Shown one piece after another: positions 15,300 to 24,641 of a stretch of 64,000 nt of DNA (the first letter of the stretch is position 1; the number at the start of each line of letters is the position of its first letter). The DNA is taken from positions 337,897 to 401,896 of the forward strand of contig NZ_JAASQK010000005.1 of the NCBI RefSeq assembly GCF_011762195.1, read 5' to 3'. The DNA comes from Sphingomonas oligoaromativorans (lineage in GTDB: Bacteria; Pseudomonadota; Alphaproteobacteria; Sphingomonadales; Sphingomonadaceae). The position numbers were made by a program, and so were the translations under genes. The notes beneath the pieces are model-generated. The model worked only from the letters and a program-made list of their open reading frames with translations, made no database searches and had not been told where the DNA came from.

Positions 15300-15845
15300 A
15301 TGGTTAATGCACGACAACGACCGGGAACGGGGATCATGGTCGGCCTTGATATGCAGGATCGGGCTTTGCGGGGACGCTCGGCCGTCCCGCCGATGGGGCA
15401 GGGCCTCGCGGTGGTGGCGTCGATCGCGGTGCTGGGCCTGCTGATCCTGGCGGGGATCGGCCTCTATCTCTTCTCGCTGCACGTCGCCGCCGTGCGCAGC
15501 CAGGGCACCGCGCTCGACGCGCAACTCCTCGCCAAGCGGCAGGAGGTGCAGAAGCTGCGCAACGAACTCGACGTCCGCAGCCGCTTCGTCGAGCTGGAGC
15601 GCTGGGGGCCAGCGCTCGGCCTCGGCACCGCCACGGGGCATCAATATGTCACGGGGCTGCATCAGCTCGATACGGCGGCGGATGCGCGGCGCACCGAGCT
15701 TCAGAAGGTCGCGCTCGCCCGGACGAGTTGCGCCGGCGGCCCCGCGCCGCAATCGCAGTGCCGGGCCGGCCCCGCCTCGGGCCGTTCGGGCTACACGCCG
15801 CAGCCGCGCCAGCAGATGGATCATCTGATCGACGGCATTCTCTGA
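15300..15845 (+). CDS. Membrane-anchored coiled-coil protein of unknown function
   Basis: A protein of up to 181 residues. A single membrane segment (around GLAVVASIAVLGLLILAGIGLYLF) is followed by a heptad-like helix (QLLAKRQEVQKLRNELDVRSRFVELE) and a polar tail with two Cys. It would sit in the inner membrane with its coiled coil outside or in the periplasm. The start is uncertain: ATGs at 15300, 15336 and 15351 are in frame, the second with GGGGA close upstream. Diverges from the aminopeptidase gene. Not assigned to a family. Confidence 0.65.
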   Translation: MVNARQRPGTGIMVGLDMQDRALRGRSAVPPMGQGLAVVASIAVLGLLILAGIGLYLFSLHVAAVRSQGTALDAQLLAKRQEVQKLRNELDVRSRFVELERWGPALGLGTATGHQYVTGLHQLDTAADARRTELQKVALARTSCAGGPAPQSQCRAGPASGRSGYTPQPRQQMDHLIDGIL

Positions 15846-15850
15846 TCCTG

Positions 15851-15953
15851 CCTTCCATCGTCACCCCGGACTTGATCGGGGGTCCATTCGCGCTCCGTCC
15901 CCTCTTCTCGCGCAGCGCGAATGGACCCTGACCTCCGTCAGGGTGACGGAAGG
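15851..15953. repeat. Long nested inverted repeat (REP-like)
   Basis: Between two plus-strand genes. Inner arms GTCCATTCGCGCT (15882-15894) and AGCGCGAATGGAC (15914-15926) are perfect complements. Outer arms CCTTCC-TCGTCACCC and GGGTGACGGAAGG also pair. The CACCCCGGACTTGATC-GGGGGTCC core is like an intergenic repeat common in alphaproteobacteria. It can fold as one long hairpin after the 15300 gene and could act as a terminator. Confidence 0.75.
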
Positions 15954-15996
15954 GGTAACGCTTGCGCGGCGCGCGCACCGCCCCCACAAAGCGGCC

Positions 15997-18060
15997 ATGA
16001 TCGATCCCGCCAAGCTCCCCACCCCGCCGGTCGCCGCCCGTCATGCTTACAGCTATGAGCGCCACGGCCGCACCGTCTCCGATGAGTATGCATGGCTGAA
16101 GGACGCCGGTTATCCCGACATCTCGGACGAGACGATCCTCTCCTACCTCGCGCAAGAGAATGCCTATTTCGAGGCCGCCATGGCCCCGGTGCGGCCGCTG
16201 GTCGACACGCTCTTCGCCGAGATGAAGGGCCGGATGAAGGAGGATGACGCCTCCGTCCCCCGCAAGGATGGCGACTGGGACACTTGGTGGGCGTTCGAGA
16301 CGGGCGCGCAATATCGCCGCTGGCTCCGCCGCCCGACCGGCTCGACCGAGGAAGCCCGCATCATCCTCGACGAGGTGAAGGAGGCGCAGGGCCACGATTA
16401 TTTCCGTTTGGGCGCGCTTTCGATCAGCCCGGACGGCCGGCTTGCCGCCTATGCTGTGGACACCAGCGGCGCCGAGCGCTTCACGCTGAAGATCCGCGAT
16501 CTCGCGACCGGCGAGGATATCGAGACGGTCAGCAGCGTCGTGAACGGCGCGGTGGTCTGGTCGGCGGGTTCGGACGCCGTCGCCTACACCGAGGTCAACG
16601 ATAACTGGCGGACGTTCCGCGCGCGTCTCCACAGGCTCGGCACCGATCCCGAGGCCGATCCGACGCTCTATGAAGAGACGCAGGACATCGGCTTCAACGT
16701 CCACCTCGGCCGCACGCAGGACCGGCAGTGGATCGTCGTCGGCACCAACGATCACGAGACGAGCGAACTCCGCTTGCTTCCCGCCGCCGATCCGCTGGCC
16801 GAGCCGCTGCTGGTCTCGCCGCGCAAGGAGAAGCGCCAGTACAGCGTCGATAGCGCGCACGGCAGGCTCTGGATCCTCACCAACGACGATCACATCAACT
16901 TCCGCCTCGCCTCCGCTTCCCCCGAGACGCCGGATCAGTGGGAGACGGTGATCGCCGGATCGGACAGCGTCTATCTGCGCGGCATCTCCAGCTTCGCGCG
17001 CCACATCGTCATCGAGGAGCGCGTCGACGGCCTCGACCAGATTCGCCTGCGCACCTACGAGGGCGAGGAGCATCGCGTGCCCTTCCCCGAGGCAAGCTAC
17101 ACCGCCGGCCTCGGCACCAATCCCGAGTATGACACGCAAGACTATCGCATCGGCTATGCCTCGATGGTCACGCCGGACACGGTGTACGACTACAGCGCCG
17201 ACACCCGCCGGCTCACCGTCCGCAAGGTGCGCGAGGTGCCGTCGGGCTATGACGCCAGCCTCTACGCCACCGAGCGCCTGATGGTCCCGGCGCGCGACGG
17301 GAAGGCGATTCCCGTATCGGTCGTCTATCGCAAGGGCTTCGAGAAGAACGGGCTCGGCCCGGTCTTCCTCTATGCCTATGGTGCTTATGGCTTCGCCTAT
17401 CCGCCGGGCTTCTCGGCCGACCGCCTGTCGCTGCTCGATCGCGGCTGGGCGTGTGCGATCGCGCATATCCGGGGCGGCGACGATCTCGGCTATGGCTGGT
17501 ACTTGGACGGCAAGGCAGAGAAGCGCTGGAACACCTTCCACGACTTCTCGGATGCCGCGAAGGGCCTGATCGCCGCCGGCTTCGCGAGCCCCGGCCGCAT
17601 CGCCATCCAGGGCGGCTCGGCGGGCGGCGAGCTGATGGGCGTGGTCGCCAACACCGATCCCGATCTCTGGGGCGCGGTGGTGGCGGACGTGCCGTTCGTC
17701 GACGTGCTCAACACCATGCAGGACGAGAGCCTGCCGCTCACGCCGGGCGAGTGGCCCGAATGGGGCAACCCGATCACCGACCCGGCCGCCTTCGACCTGA
17801 TCCGCAGCTACTCGCCTTACGACAATGTGAGCGCGCAGGCCTATCCGCCGATGCTCATCACCGGCGGCCTCAACGATCCGCGCGTCACCTATTGGGAGCC
17901 CGCCAAATGGGCCGCCCGCCTGCGCGCGACCAAGACCGACGCCAACCCGCTCCTCCTCAAGATCAACATGGGCGCGGGCCATGGCGGCAAGTCGGGCCGC
18001 TACGAGGCGATCACCGAGAAGGCCGAGGCCTACGCCTTCATGATCGAGGCGCTCGGATGA
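15997..18060 (+). CDS. ptrB: S9 family oligopeptidase B (protease II)
   Basis: A 687-residue serine peptidase with an N-terminal seven-bladed propeller and a C-terminal alpha/beta hydrolase. It opens with the family segment PPVAARHAYSYERHGRTVSDEYAWL. The nucleophile is in QGGSAGGEL, the acid in GGLNDPRVTYWEP and the histidine in MGAGHGGKSGR. Oligopeptidase B cleaves short peptides after basic residues in the cytoplasm; no signal peptide is seen. The ATG at 15997 follows an in-frame 15943 candidate that lies inside the inverted repeat. Its stop overlaps the next gene by four bases (ATGA), so the two are coupled. Confidence 0.94.
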   Translation: MIDPAKLPTPPVAARHAYSYERHGRTVSDEYAWLKDAGYPDISDETILSYLAQENAYFEAAMAPVRPLVDTLFAEMKGRMKEDDASVPRKDGDWDTWWAFETGAQYRRWLRRPTGSTEEARIILDEVKEAQGHDYFRLGALSISPDGRLAAYAVDTSGAERFTLKIRDLATGEDIETVSSVVNGAVVWSAGSDAVAYTEVNDNWRTFRARLHRLGTDPEADPTLYEETQDIGFNVHLGRTQDRQWIVVGTNDHETSELRLLPAADPLAEPLLVSPRKEKRQYSVDSAHGRLWILTNDDHINFRLASASPETPDQWETVIAGSDSVYLRGISSFARHIVIEERVDGLDQIRLRTYEGEEHRVPFPEASYTAGLGTNPEYDTQDYRIGYASMVTPDTVYDYSADTRRLTVRKVREVPSGYDASLYATERLMVPARDGKAIPVSVVYRKGFEKNGLGPVFLYAYGAYGFAYPPGFSADRLSLLDRGWACAIAHIRGGDDLGYGWYLDGKAEKRWNTFHDFSDAAKGLIAAGFASPGRIAIQGGSAGGELMGVVANTDPDLWGAVVADVPFVDVLNTMQDESLPLTPGEWPEWGNPITDPAAFDLIRSYSPYDNVSAQAYPPMLITGGLNDPRVTYWEPAKWAARLRATKTDANPLLLKINMGAGHGGKSGRYEAITEKAEAYAFMIEALG

Positions 18061-18455
18061 GCGACCGCCCCGTCTTCGAGATGGGCTTCGAGGCGACGGA
18101 GGCCGAGATCGACGAACTCGGCCACGTCAACAATGCAGCATGGGTGCGCTGGATTCAGGACGTCGCGACCGCGCACTGGGTGTCGGCGGCGACGCCCGGG
18201 CAGGTGGCGGCCTATGTCTGGGTCGTGACGCGGCACGAGATCGACTATCTCCGCGCGCTCGGCCCCGGCGGCCGGGTGACCGCGCGGACATGGGTGGGCG
18301 ATGCGCCCACGGGCGCCCGCTTCGATCGCTTCATCGAGTTCATCGGCGAAGACGGCAAGCCCCATGTCCGCTCGCGCACCACCTGGGCGATGATCGACGT
18401 GGCGAGCGGCCGCCCCGCGCGCATCCCGCAGGCGATCACCGAGCGCTTCCTCTAA
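18057..18455 (+). CDS. Acyl-CoA thioesterase (hotdog fold)
   Basis: A 132-residue hotdog-fold thioesterase of the 4HBT/YbgC type, which hydrolyses acyl-CoA thioesters. The N-terminal segment DELGHVNNAAWVRWIQD is the signature of the family; it keeps the Asn-Asn pair and aromatic residues but has Glu-Leu-Gly before the His. The central helix and strands run as in the family (HEIDYLRALGPGGRV, RSRTTWAMID). It overlaps the oligopeptidase B stop by four bases and is likely translated with it. The acyl substrate is not known. Confidence 0.85.
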   Translation: MSDRPVFEMGFEATEAEIDELGHVNNAAWVRWIQDVATAHWVSAATPGQVAAYVWVVTRHEIDYLRALGPGGRVTARTWVGDAPTGARFDRFIEFIGEDGKPHVRSRTTWAMIDVASGRPARIPQAITERFL

Positions 18456-18562
18456 AGGGGTTGCGCATCGCGGCCCGAGCCGCTGTTATACGGGTGTGTG
18501 GTCCGGGGCCGGGGGGCCAGTCCGCGCACCAACGATAACGACACCAGGGATACCCCCCCACG

Positions 18563-20227
18563 ATGCGCAACCGTTTCCATTTGCCTCTCCTCGCGCTCGC
18601 CGCGGCGTTCAGCCTGCCCGCGCTCGCCGCCCAGCCCGTCGCCAAGGGCAACGCCAAGCCCGGCAAGACCGACCTCGCCACCCTGCATCAGCAGGACAAG
18701 GAGGCGGACGCCGCCGCCGGCTGGGTGCAGGCGCCGGTCGAGGAGCAGACCGTCGTCACCCACCATGTCGCGACGACGCAGAGCGGCCCGATCAAATACA
18801 CCGCCACCGCCGGCACGCTCACCATCCGCGACGACGAGGCCAAGCCGATCGCCTCGGTCTTCTACGTCGCCTACACGGCCGACGGCGTGAAGGATTACAG
18901 CCGCCGCCCGGTGACCTTCTTCTACAATGGCGGCCCCGGCTCCTCGACGCTGTGGCTGCACATGGGCAGCTTCGCGCCCGAGCGCGTGCAGACCGCCAAC
19001 CCCGAATATATCCGCCCCGCCCCCTATGGCTTCGGCCCCAACCGCGACACGCTGCTCGACAAGTCGGACCTGATCTTCGTCGACGCCATCGGCACCGGCT
19101 ATTCGCGCCCCTTGGGCGACAAGAAGGGCAGCGACTTCTGGGGCGTCGATCAGGATGCCGACGGCTTCGCCCGCGCGATCATGCGCTATGTCACCAAGAA
19201 CGCCCGCTGGCAGTCTCCGAAGTTCATCTTCGGCGAAAGCTACGGCACGACGCGATCGGGCGCGCTCTCCTATCTGTTGCAGGATCGCGGCATGGCGCTG
19301 AACGGCGTCATCATCCTCTCGTCGATCCTGAACTACGGCATCCGCCAGCCGGGCTTCGACCAGATCTACATCAACTATCTGCCGAGCTTCGCCGCCACCG
19401 CCTGGTATCATCACAAGGTGCCGAACCCGCCCGCCGACGTCGCCACCTTCGTCGAGCAGGCGCGCCAGTTCGCCGCCGGCCCCTATGCGGCGGCGCTGGC
19501 GCAGGGATCGGCGCTCGATCCGGCCAAGCGCGCCGAGATCGCGCAGCAGATGGCGGCGTTCACCGGCCTCTCGCCGGCCTTCATCCTCAACGCCAATCTG
19601 CGCGTCGACCTCTCGCGCTTCCAGAAGGAGTTGCTGCGCGACCAGCGGCTGACCGTCGGCCGCTATGACAGCCGCTACACCGGCATCGATTCGGACGCGG
19701 CCGGCGAGCGCCCCGAATATGACGCCTCGGATACGGCCATCTCGGGCGCCTTCATCGCCAGCTTCCAGGACTATGTGGTGCGCGAGCTGGGTTACAAGAC
19801 CGACATGCCCTACCGCGTCTCCGCTTATGGGCTGGATGGCTTCAAGTGGGACTTCACGCACAAGGCGCCGGGCAGCCCCCGCCCGCAGACCTCGCCCGAC
19901 GTGGCGGTGGACCTGTCCGCGGCGATGCGGACCAATCCCTATCTCCATGTCCTGTCGCTCAATGGCTATTACGACATGGCGACGCCCTTCTTCGGCACCG
20001 AATATGATCTGAAGCATATGGACCTCCAGCCGGCGCAGGCGCAGAATCTGGAGTTCCGTTATTATCCGTCGGGCCACATGGCCTATCTCAACCCGGATGC
20101 GCTCCACGCGCTGCACCGCGATCTCGCCGCCTTCTATGACGAGGTGGTGTCGAGCGCGGTGACCGGCCGCACGGCGGCGACGCCCTCGCTGTCGTCGGGT
20201 CACGCGCCGGGCAACGGGCCGAACTGA
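18563..20227 (+). CDS. S10 family serine carboxypeptidase (secreted)
   Basis: A 554-residue exported carboxypeptidase. The N-terminus MRNRFHLPLLALAAAFSLPALA is a signal peptide cut after ALA. The nucleophile serine is in FGESYGTTRSG, the aspartate in LNGYYDMATPFF and the histidine in YPSGHMAYL. NGGPGSSTLWLHMG forms the oxyanion region typical of S10. It would trim C-terminal residues of peptides in the periplasm. The gene begins 107 bases after the thioesterase and is followed by a secreted M3 peptidase gene on the same strand, so the two may work together on imported peptides. Confidence 0.93.
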   Translation: MRNRFHLPLLALAAAFSLPALAAQPVAKGNAKPGKTDLATLHQQDKEADAAAGWVQAPVEEQTVVTHHVATTQSGPIKYTATAGTLTIRDDEAKPIASVFYVAYTADGVKDYSRRPVTFFYNGGPGSSTLWLHMGSFAPERVQTANPEYIRPAPYGFGPNRDTLLDKSDLIFVDAIGTGYSRPLGDKKGSDFWGVDQDADGFARAIMRYVTKNARWQSPKFIFGESYGTTRSGALSYLLQDRGMALNGVIILSSILNYGIRQPGFDQIYINYLPSFAATAWYHHKVPNPPADVATFVEQARQFAAGPYAAALAQGSALDPAKRAEIAQQMAAFTGLSPAFILNANLRVDLSRFQKELLRDQRLTVGRYDSRYTGIDSDAAGERPEYDASDTAISGAFIASFQDYVVRELGYKTDMPYRVSAYGLDGFKWDFTHKAPGSPRPQTSPDVAVDLSAAMRTNPYLHVLSLNGYYDMATPFFGTEYDLKHMDLQPAQAQNLEFRYYPSGHMAYLNPDALHALHRDLAAFYDEVVSSAVTGRTAATPSLSSGHAPGNGPN

Positions 20228-20367
20228 GCCCGCGCGGGCGCCCCTCTTTCCGCAGCGGATTGACCGGGCGCCCGCGCAGCCCCATGCTGTCTCGCATGGG
20301 CAATACACTGGCCCGCGAAAACGGGCGCCGCCGTGCGACGGCGGCGCACAGGGGAGTTTACCACGAC

Positions 20368-22521
20368 ATGATGAAGACGCTGATGCTCGGCGTGAGCTGC
20401 GCGGGGCTGATCGCCACCACCGCCACCGCCGCCACCGCCGCCACCCCCAGGAAGGCGCCCGCCATGACCGCCACCGCCTCGACCAACCCGCTGCTTGCGC
20501 CGTGGACCGGCCCCTATGGCGGCGTGCCGGCGTTCGACAAGGTGAAGATCGCCGACTTCGAGCCCGCCTTCGCGGACGCCATGGCGATGAACCTCAAGGA
20601 GATCGACGCGATCGCCAACAACCCGGCGGCGCCGACCTTCGACAATACCATCGTCGCCATGGAGAAGGCCGGCAAGCCGCTGACCCGAGCCTTCGCCTTC
20701 TTCAACATCTGGCAGGGGAACATGAACACGGCGGCGTTCCAGCCGATCGAGACCAGGCTCGCGCCGCAACTCTCCGCCTTCCAGGACAAGATCACCCAGA
20801 ACGCCAAGCTCTTCGCGCGCATCGACGCGGTCTACAACTCGCCCGCCAAGGCGAAGCTGACGCCGGAGCAGCAGCGGCTCGTCTGGTTCTACTGGAACAA
20901 CTTCACCCAGCAGGGCGCGAAGCTGTCGGCCGCGGACAAGGCCAAGCTCAGCGACGTCAACCAGCAGCTCGCGACGCTCTACACCAAGTTCAGCCAGAAC
21001 GAGCTGGCGGACGAGGAGAATTACGCGCTCGTCGTCACCAAGGATCAGCTCGGCGGCCTGCCGCAGGCGCTGGTCGACGGCTTCGCGGAGGATGCCAAGG
21101 CGCACAACCTCCCCGCCGGCCAGTATCGCATCGCCAACACCCGCTCGGCAGCCGAGCCCTTCCTCACCTACTCGTCCGACCGGGGCTTGCGTGAGAAGGC
21201 GTTCCGCATGTGGACGTCGCGCGGCGACAATGGCGGCGCGACCGACAACAACGCGATCGCCAGCCAGATCCTGAAGCTGCGCGCCGAGAAGGCCCATCTG
21301 CTCGGCTACCCGACCTATGCCGACTGGCACCTCGCCGACACCATGGCGAAGAAGCCGCAGAACGCGCTCGATCTCGAAATGGCGATGTGGTGGCCGGCGG
21401 TGGCGCAGGTCCACAAGGATGTCGCCGAGATGCAGAAGATCGTCGACGCCGAGCATGGCGGCTTCCAGATCCAGCCCTGGGACTATCGCTATTATGCCGA
21501 GAAGGTCCGCAAGGCGAAGTACGACCTCGATATGAACGAGGTGAAGCCCTACCTTCAGCTCGACCATGTCCGCGAGGCGATGTTCTACGCCGCCAACCGG
21601 CTCTACGGCTTCACCTTCACGCCGGTGAAGGGCCTGCCGGTCTATCAGAGCGACGTCACCGTCTACGAGGTGAAGCGCGGCAACAGCCACGTCGGCCTGT
21701 GGTACTTCGACCCCTATGCCCGCGCCGGCAAGAATTCGGGCGCGTGGATGAACGCCTATCGCGAGCAGAGCCGCGTAGACGGCGACGTGCCGACGATCGT
21801 CTCCAACAACGCCAATTTCGTGAAGGCCTCGCCCGGCCAGCCGGTGCTGCTGTCGTGGGATGACGCGGACACCATGTTCCACGAGTTCGGCCATGCGCTG
21901 CACGGGCTGAACTCCAACGTCACCTACCCGTCGCTGTCGGGCACCAACACGGCGCGCGACTTCGTGGAGTTCCCCAGCCAGTTCAACGAGAACTATCTGA
22001 CGACGCCCGAGGTGCTGCACTTCCTCGTCAACGAGAAGGGCGAGCAGATGCCCGCCGCACTCGTCGCCAAGATCAAGGCGGCCGAGAAGTTCAACACCGC
22101 CTTCTCGGTGGTGGAGACCGAGGCCTCCGCGATCGTCGACATGAAGCTGCACCTCGCCGGCGACACGCCGATCGACACCAAGGCGTTCGAGAAGACCACG
22201 CTGGCCGAGCTGAAGATGCCCTCCGAGATCGTGATGCGTCATCGCATCCCGCAGTTCGGCCACATCTTCTCGGGCGAAGGCTATGCGGCCGGCTATTACG
22301 GCTATCTGTGGGCCAAGACGCTCGATCATGATGCGTTCGAGGCCTTCACCGAAGCCGGCAGCCCGTGGGATCCGGCGACCGCCAAGCGTTTCCACGACAC
22401 CATCCTGTCGGTGGGCAACACGGTCGATCCGGCCGTCGCCTTCCGCAACTTCCGCGGGCGCGATCCGAAGATCGACGCGACGCTCCGCTTCGAGGGCTTC
22501 CCCGTCCCCGACGCGAAATGA
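20368..22521 (+). CDS. dcp: M3 family metallopeptidase (dipeptidyl carboxypeptidase, Dcp-like)
   Basis: A 717-residue zinc oligopeptidase. The zinc site is HEFGHALHGL with the third ligand in FVEFPSQFNEN downstream. The start MMKTLMLGVSCAGLIATTATAATAA is a signal peptide, so the enzyme acts in the periplasm, as Dcp does on short peptides. The upstream in-frame start at 20260 is not used because AGGGGAG lies before the ATG at 20368. Placed 140 bases after the S10 carboxypeptidase. A long minus-strand frame covering it is an antisense shadow. Confidence 0.93.
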   Translation: MMKTLMLGVSCAGLIATTATAATAATPRKAPAMTATASTNPLLAPWTGPYGGVPAFDKVKIADFEPAFADAMAMNLKEIDAIANNPAAPTFDNTIVAMEKAGKPLTRAFAFFNIWQGNMNTAAFQPIETRLAPQLSAFQDKITQNAKLFARIDAVYNSPAKAKLTPEQQRLVWFYWNNFTQQGAKLSAADKAKLSDVNQQLATLYTKFSQNELADEENYALVVTKDQLGGLPQALVDGFAEDAKAHNLPAGQYRIANTRSAAEPFLTYSSDRGLREKAFRMWTSRGDNGGATDNNAIASQILKLRAEKAHLLGYPTYADWHLADTMAKKPQNALDLEMAMWWPAVAQVHKDVAEMQKIVDAEHGGFQIQPWDYRYYAEKVRKAKYDLDMNEVKPYLQLDHVREAMFYAANRLYGFTFTPVKGLPVYQSDVTVYEVKRGNSHVGLWYFDPYARAGKNSGAWMNAYREQSRVDGDVPTIVSNNANFVKASPGQPVLLSWDDADTMFHEFGHALHGLNSNVTYPSLSGTNTARDFVEFPSQFNENYLTTPEVLHFLVNEKGEQMPAALVAKIKAAEKFNTAFSVVETEASAIVDMKLHLAGDTPIDTKAFEKTTLAELKMPSEIVMRHRIPQFGHIFSGEGYAAGYYGYLWAKTLDHDAFEAFTEAGSPWDPATAKRFHDTILSVGNTVDPAVAFRNFRGRDPKIDATLRFEGFPVPDAK

Positions 22522-22969
22522 TCCTTCTTTAGGGGCGTGCTTCCCTGCTCTGCGTCGGCGCGTCAGCGTGTCGGCGCAGAGCCCGCTCCTTTTCCCATCA
22601 CCATGTTCGGCTCCGGCGAATCGCCAAAGCCATGGCGCAATCCGCGCCCCGAAAATATGACAGGGCGACCCGGCCAGCGCCCCGTCGGGAACAGCCGCAG
22701 CTTCCTCCCGCGGGAACCGCCCTGACGGCTCCTCCCGCCGACATCCCGCATCGGAATCCGGCGGAAATCCGGCCGCTTCGCGAGGAAATGCGGGGCGGTG
22801 ACCGCCCCCCTGGGCACCGTGTCCACCGCTCGACATTTTTGTCACAGTCCGGGCCGCCCTCCCGGACCGTAATGAAAGTGACACGGCTCTATCACCCCTG
22901 AGTCACGCAGCATCTCTACCGGACGCCCCGAAGGCTCGCGAGCGGCGGGCTGGAAAAAAGGGGTTATTC
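22522..22969. other. Intergenic gap with palindromes, upstream of porin gene
   Basis: A 448-base stretch with no supportable gene. GCTCTGCG at 22547 pairs with CGCAGAGC at 22575, followed by a short T run, a possible terminator of the M3 gene. Further on, GTCCGGG...CCCGGAC (22847-22867) is nested inside TGTCAC (22840) and GTGACA (22879). TGTCAC recalls a Pho-box half, but only loosely. A strong ribosome site precedes the porin ATG. Confidence 0.45.
22547..22593 (+). terminator. Possible rho-independent terminator of the M3 peptidase gene
   Basis: GCTCTGCG (22547-22554) and CGCAGAGC (22575-22582) form an 8-bp stem with a 20-base loop; TTTT follows seven bases later. The offset of the T run makes it a weak call. 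Confidence 0.35.
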
Positions 22970-24433
22970 ATGAACACGAAGCTCAACCTGCTCGCCGGAG
23001 CGGGTATCGGCATCGCGCTTGTCGTTGCGGGCGCCACGCCGGCTGCTGCCGCCACCAAGAAGAAGGTCGTCCATCATGCGGCCCCGAAGGCCGACAAGCG
23101 TGACGCCGAGATCGAGGCGCTTCGCCAGCAGATTCAGGCTCTGACCCAGCGCCTCGACAACACCGAGCAGAACCAGGCCCAGGCGACCGCCGCGATCAGC
23201 GCCGCGCAGACGCAGGCCGCCACCGCCGCCACCACCGCGCAGGCCGCCCAGACGCAGGCCGCCGCCGCGCAGGCCGCCGTGCCGACCGAGGTGAAGACCG
23301 CGCTCGCCAAGCAGCCGAAGTCGAAGAGCGCGTGGGCGAACGACACGTCCATCTCGGGCCGCATGTACTTCAACTTCTCGAACATCGATCAGAAGTCGAA
23401 CGGCGTGAAGCAGGCCGGCAACGGCACCGGCTTCAACATCAAGCGCTTCTACCTCGGCATCGATCACACGTTCGACAGCACCTTCTCGGCCAACCTGACG
23501 ATGGACGCCGCGAACGTCGTCGGCCAGACCGCCAACTCGAACTTCCAGACGCCGAACGTCAGCAACGGCGCGGCGGGCACCACCTCGAACGTCAACAACC
23601 TCGCCATCGTCGGCAAGGGCTTCTTCATCAAGAAGGCCTATCTTCAGGCGAAGCTGAACCCGGCCTTCATCGTCCGCCTCGGCGCGGCCGATCTGCCCTG
23701 GATTCCCTATGTGGAAAACCAGTATGGCTATCGCCACATCGAGAACATCATGTCCGAGCGTGACGGCTTCGGCACCTCGTCCGACTGGGGTGTCCACGTC
23801 CTCGGCGATCTCGCCGGCGGCATCCTGAGCTACCAGGTCTCGGTCGTCGACGGCGGCGGCTATCGCAACGTGAAGGTCACCAACTCGGTCGACGTCGAAG
23901 GCCGTGTCTCGGCGCAGTACAAGGGCTTCTATGCGGCCGTCGGCGGTTACACCGGCAAGCGCGGCAACGATGTGCAGGGCACCGTCACCCACCACAACGC
24001 CAAGCGCGGCGACGCCCTCATCGGCTACAAGAACAGCCTGTTCAACATCGGCGGCGAATATCTCTACGCCAAGAACTGGAACAGCGTGACCGCCACCACG
24101 CAGGACAAGGCCGAGGGCTACTCGGTGTTCGGCAACGTGAATTTCGCCAAGAAATTCAGCCTGTTCGGTCGTTACGACTGGGTGAAGCCGAACAAGATCG
24201 GCACCGCGCAGAACCTGAATTCGAACACCAAGGATCACTACTACAACGTAGGCATCCAGTACGAGCCGACCAAGATTGTCGACCTCGCACTCGTCTACAA
24301 GCGCGACAGCGTCGACAACGGCCTCGTCAGCACGACCAACGGCACGATCGGTGGCGCCAACCCGGCCGGCACGCTGCTCGGTGGCCATGGCACTTACGAC
24401 GAAGTCGGCCTGTTCGGCCAGTTCCGCTTCTAA
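22970..24433 (+). CDS. Outer-membrane porin with N-terminal coiled coil (OprO/OprP-like)
   Basis: A 487-residue exported protein. A signal peptide covers about the first 28 residues, cut near AAA. A coiled-coil region of heptads with many Ala and Gln follows (about 40-105). The remainder is a 16-stranded-type beta-barrel (ISGRMYFNFSNID, KRFYLGIDHTF, ending VGLFGQFRF with the terminal Phe needed for outer-membrane assembly). OprO/OprP porins pass phosphate and polyphosphate; this substrate is inferred only from the family. The coiled coil may link the trimer to the cell wall, as in other porins of this shape. GGGGTT precedes the ATG. A strong hairpin terminator follows. Confidence 0.9.
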   Translation: MNTKLNLLAGAGIGIALVVAGATPAAAATKKKVVHHAAPKADKRDAEIEALRQQIQALTQRLDNTEQNQAQATAAISAAQTQAATAATTAQAAQTQAAAAQAAVPTEVKTALAKQPKSKSAWANDTSISGRMYFNFSNIDQKSNGVKQAGNGTGFNIKRFYLGIDHTFDSTFSANLTMDAANVVGQTANSNFQTPNVSNGAAGTTSNVNNLAIVGKGFFIKKAYLQAKLNPAFIVRLGAADLPWIPYVENQYGYRHIENIMSERDGFGTSSDWGVHVLGDLAGGILSYQVSVVDGGGYRNVKVTNSVDVEGRVSAQYKGFYAAVGGYTGKRGNDVQGTVTHHNAKRGDALIGYKNSLFNIGGEYLYAKNWNSVTATTQDKAEGYSVFGNVNFAKKFSLFGRYDWVKPNKIGTAQNLNSNTKDHYYNVGIQYEPTKIVDLALVYKRDSVDNGLVSTTNGTIGGANPAGTLLGGHGTYDEVGLFGQFRF

Positions 24434-24486
24434 TCCCCCGGGGACGCGCCCGCCGGACGACACAGGCGGCGTTCTCCCTTCCTTTC

Positions 24487-24518
24487 GGCCCGTCGCTTCG
24501 TGCGGCGGGCCTCTTTTT
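24487..24518 (+). terminator. Rho-independent terminator after the porin gene
   Basis: GGCCCGTCGC, loop TTCG-T, GCGGCGGGCC, then TCTTTTTT. The stem has one G-T pair and a stable UUCG-type loop, with the T tract directly after it, 54 bases past the porin stop. Confidence 0.92.
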
Positions 24519-24641
24519 TGACCATCGGACTGTCGGAGCCGACTGGTCAGATCGATATTTCCCGGTAGATTTCCCCTGCCCGAAAGCCCATAGGCCGCCG
24601 GCTTCGCGATTCCGCGATGCAGCAAAGACGTCATTGATCCT

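Noticed and set aside
15649..17982. Minus-strand open frame of 777 codons opposite oligopeptidase B
   Set aside because: Antisense shadow of ptrB; Arg- and Val-rich low-information sequence.
20200..22884. Minus-strand open frame of 894 codons across the M3 peptidase
   Set aside because: Antisense shadow; ends in a Gly-rich run, no motif.
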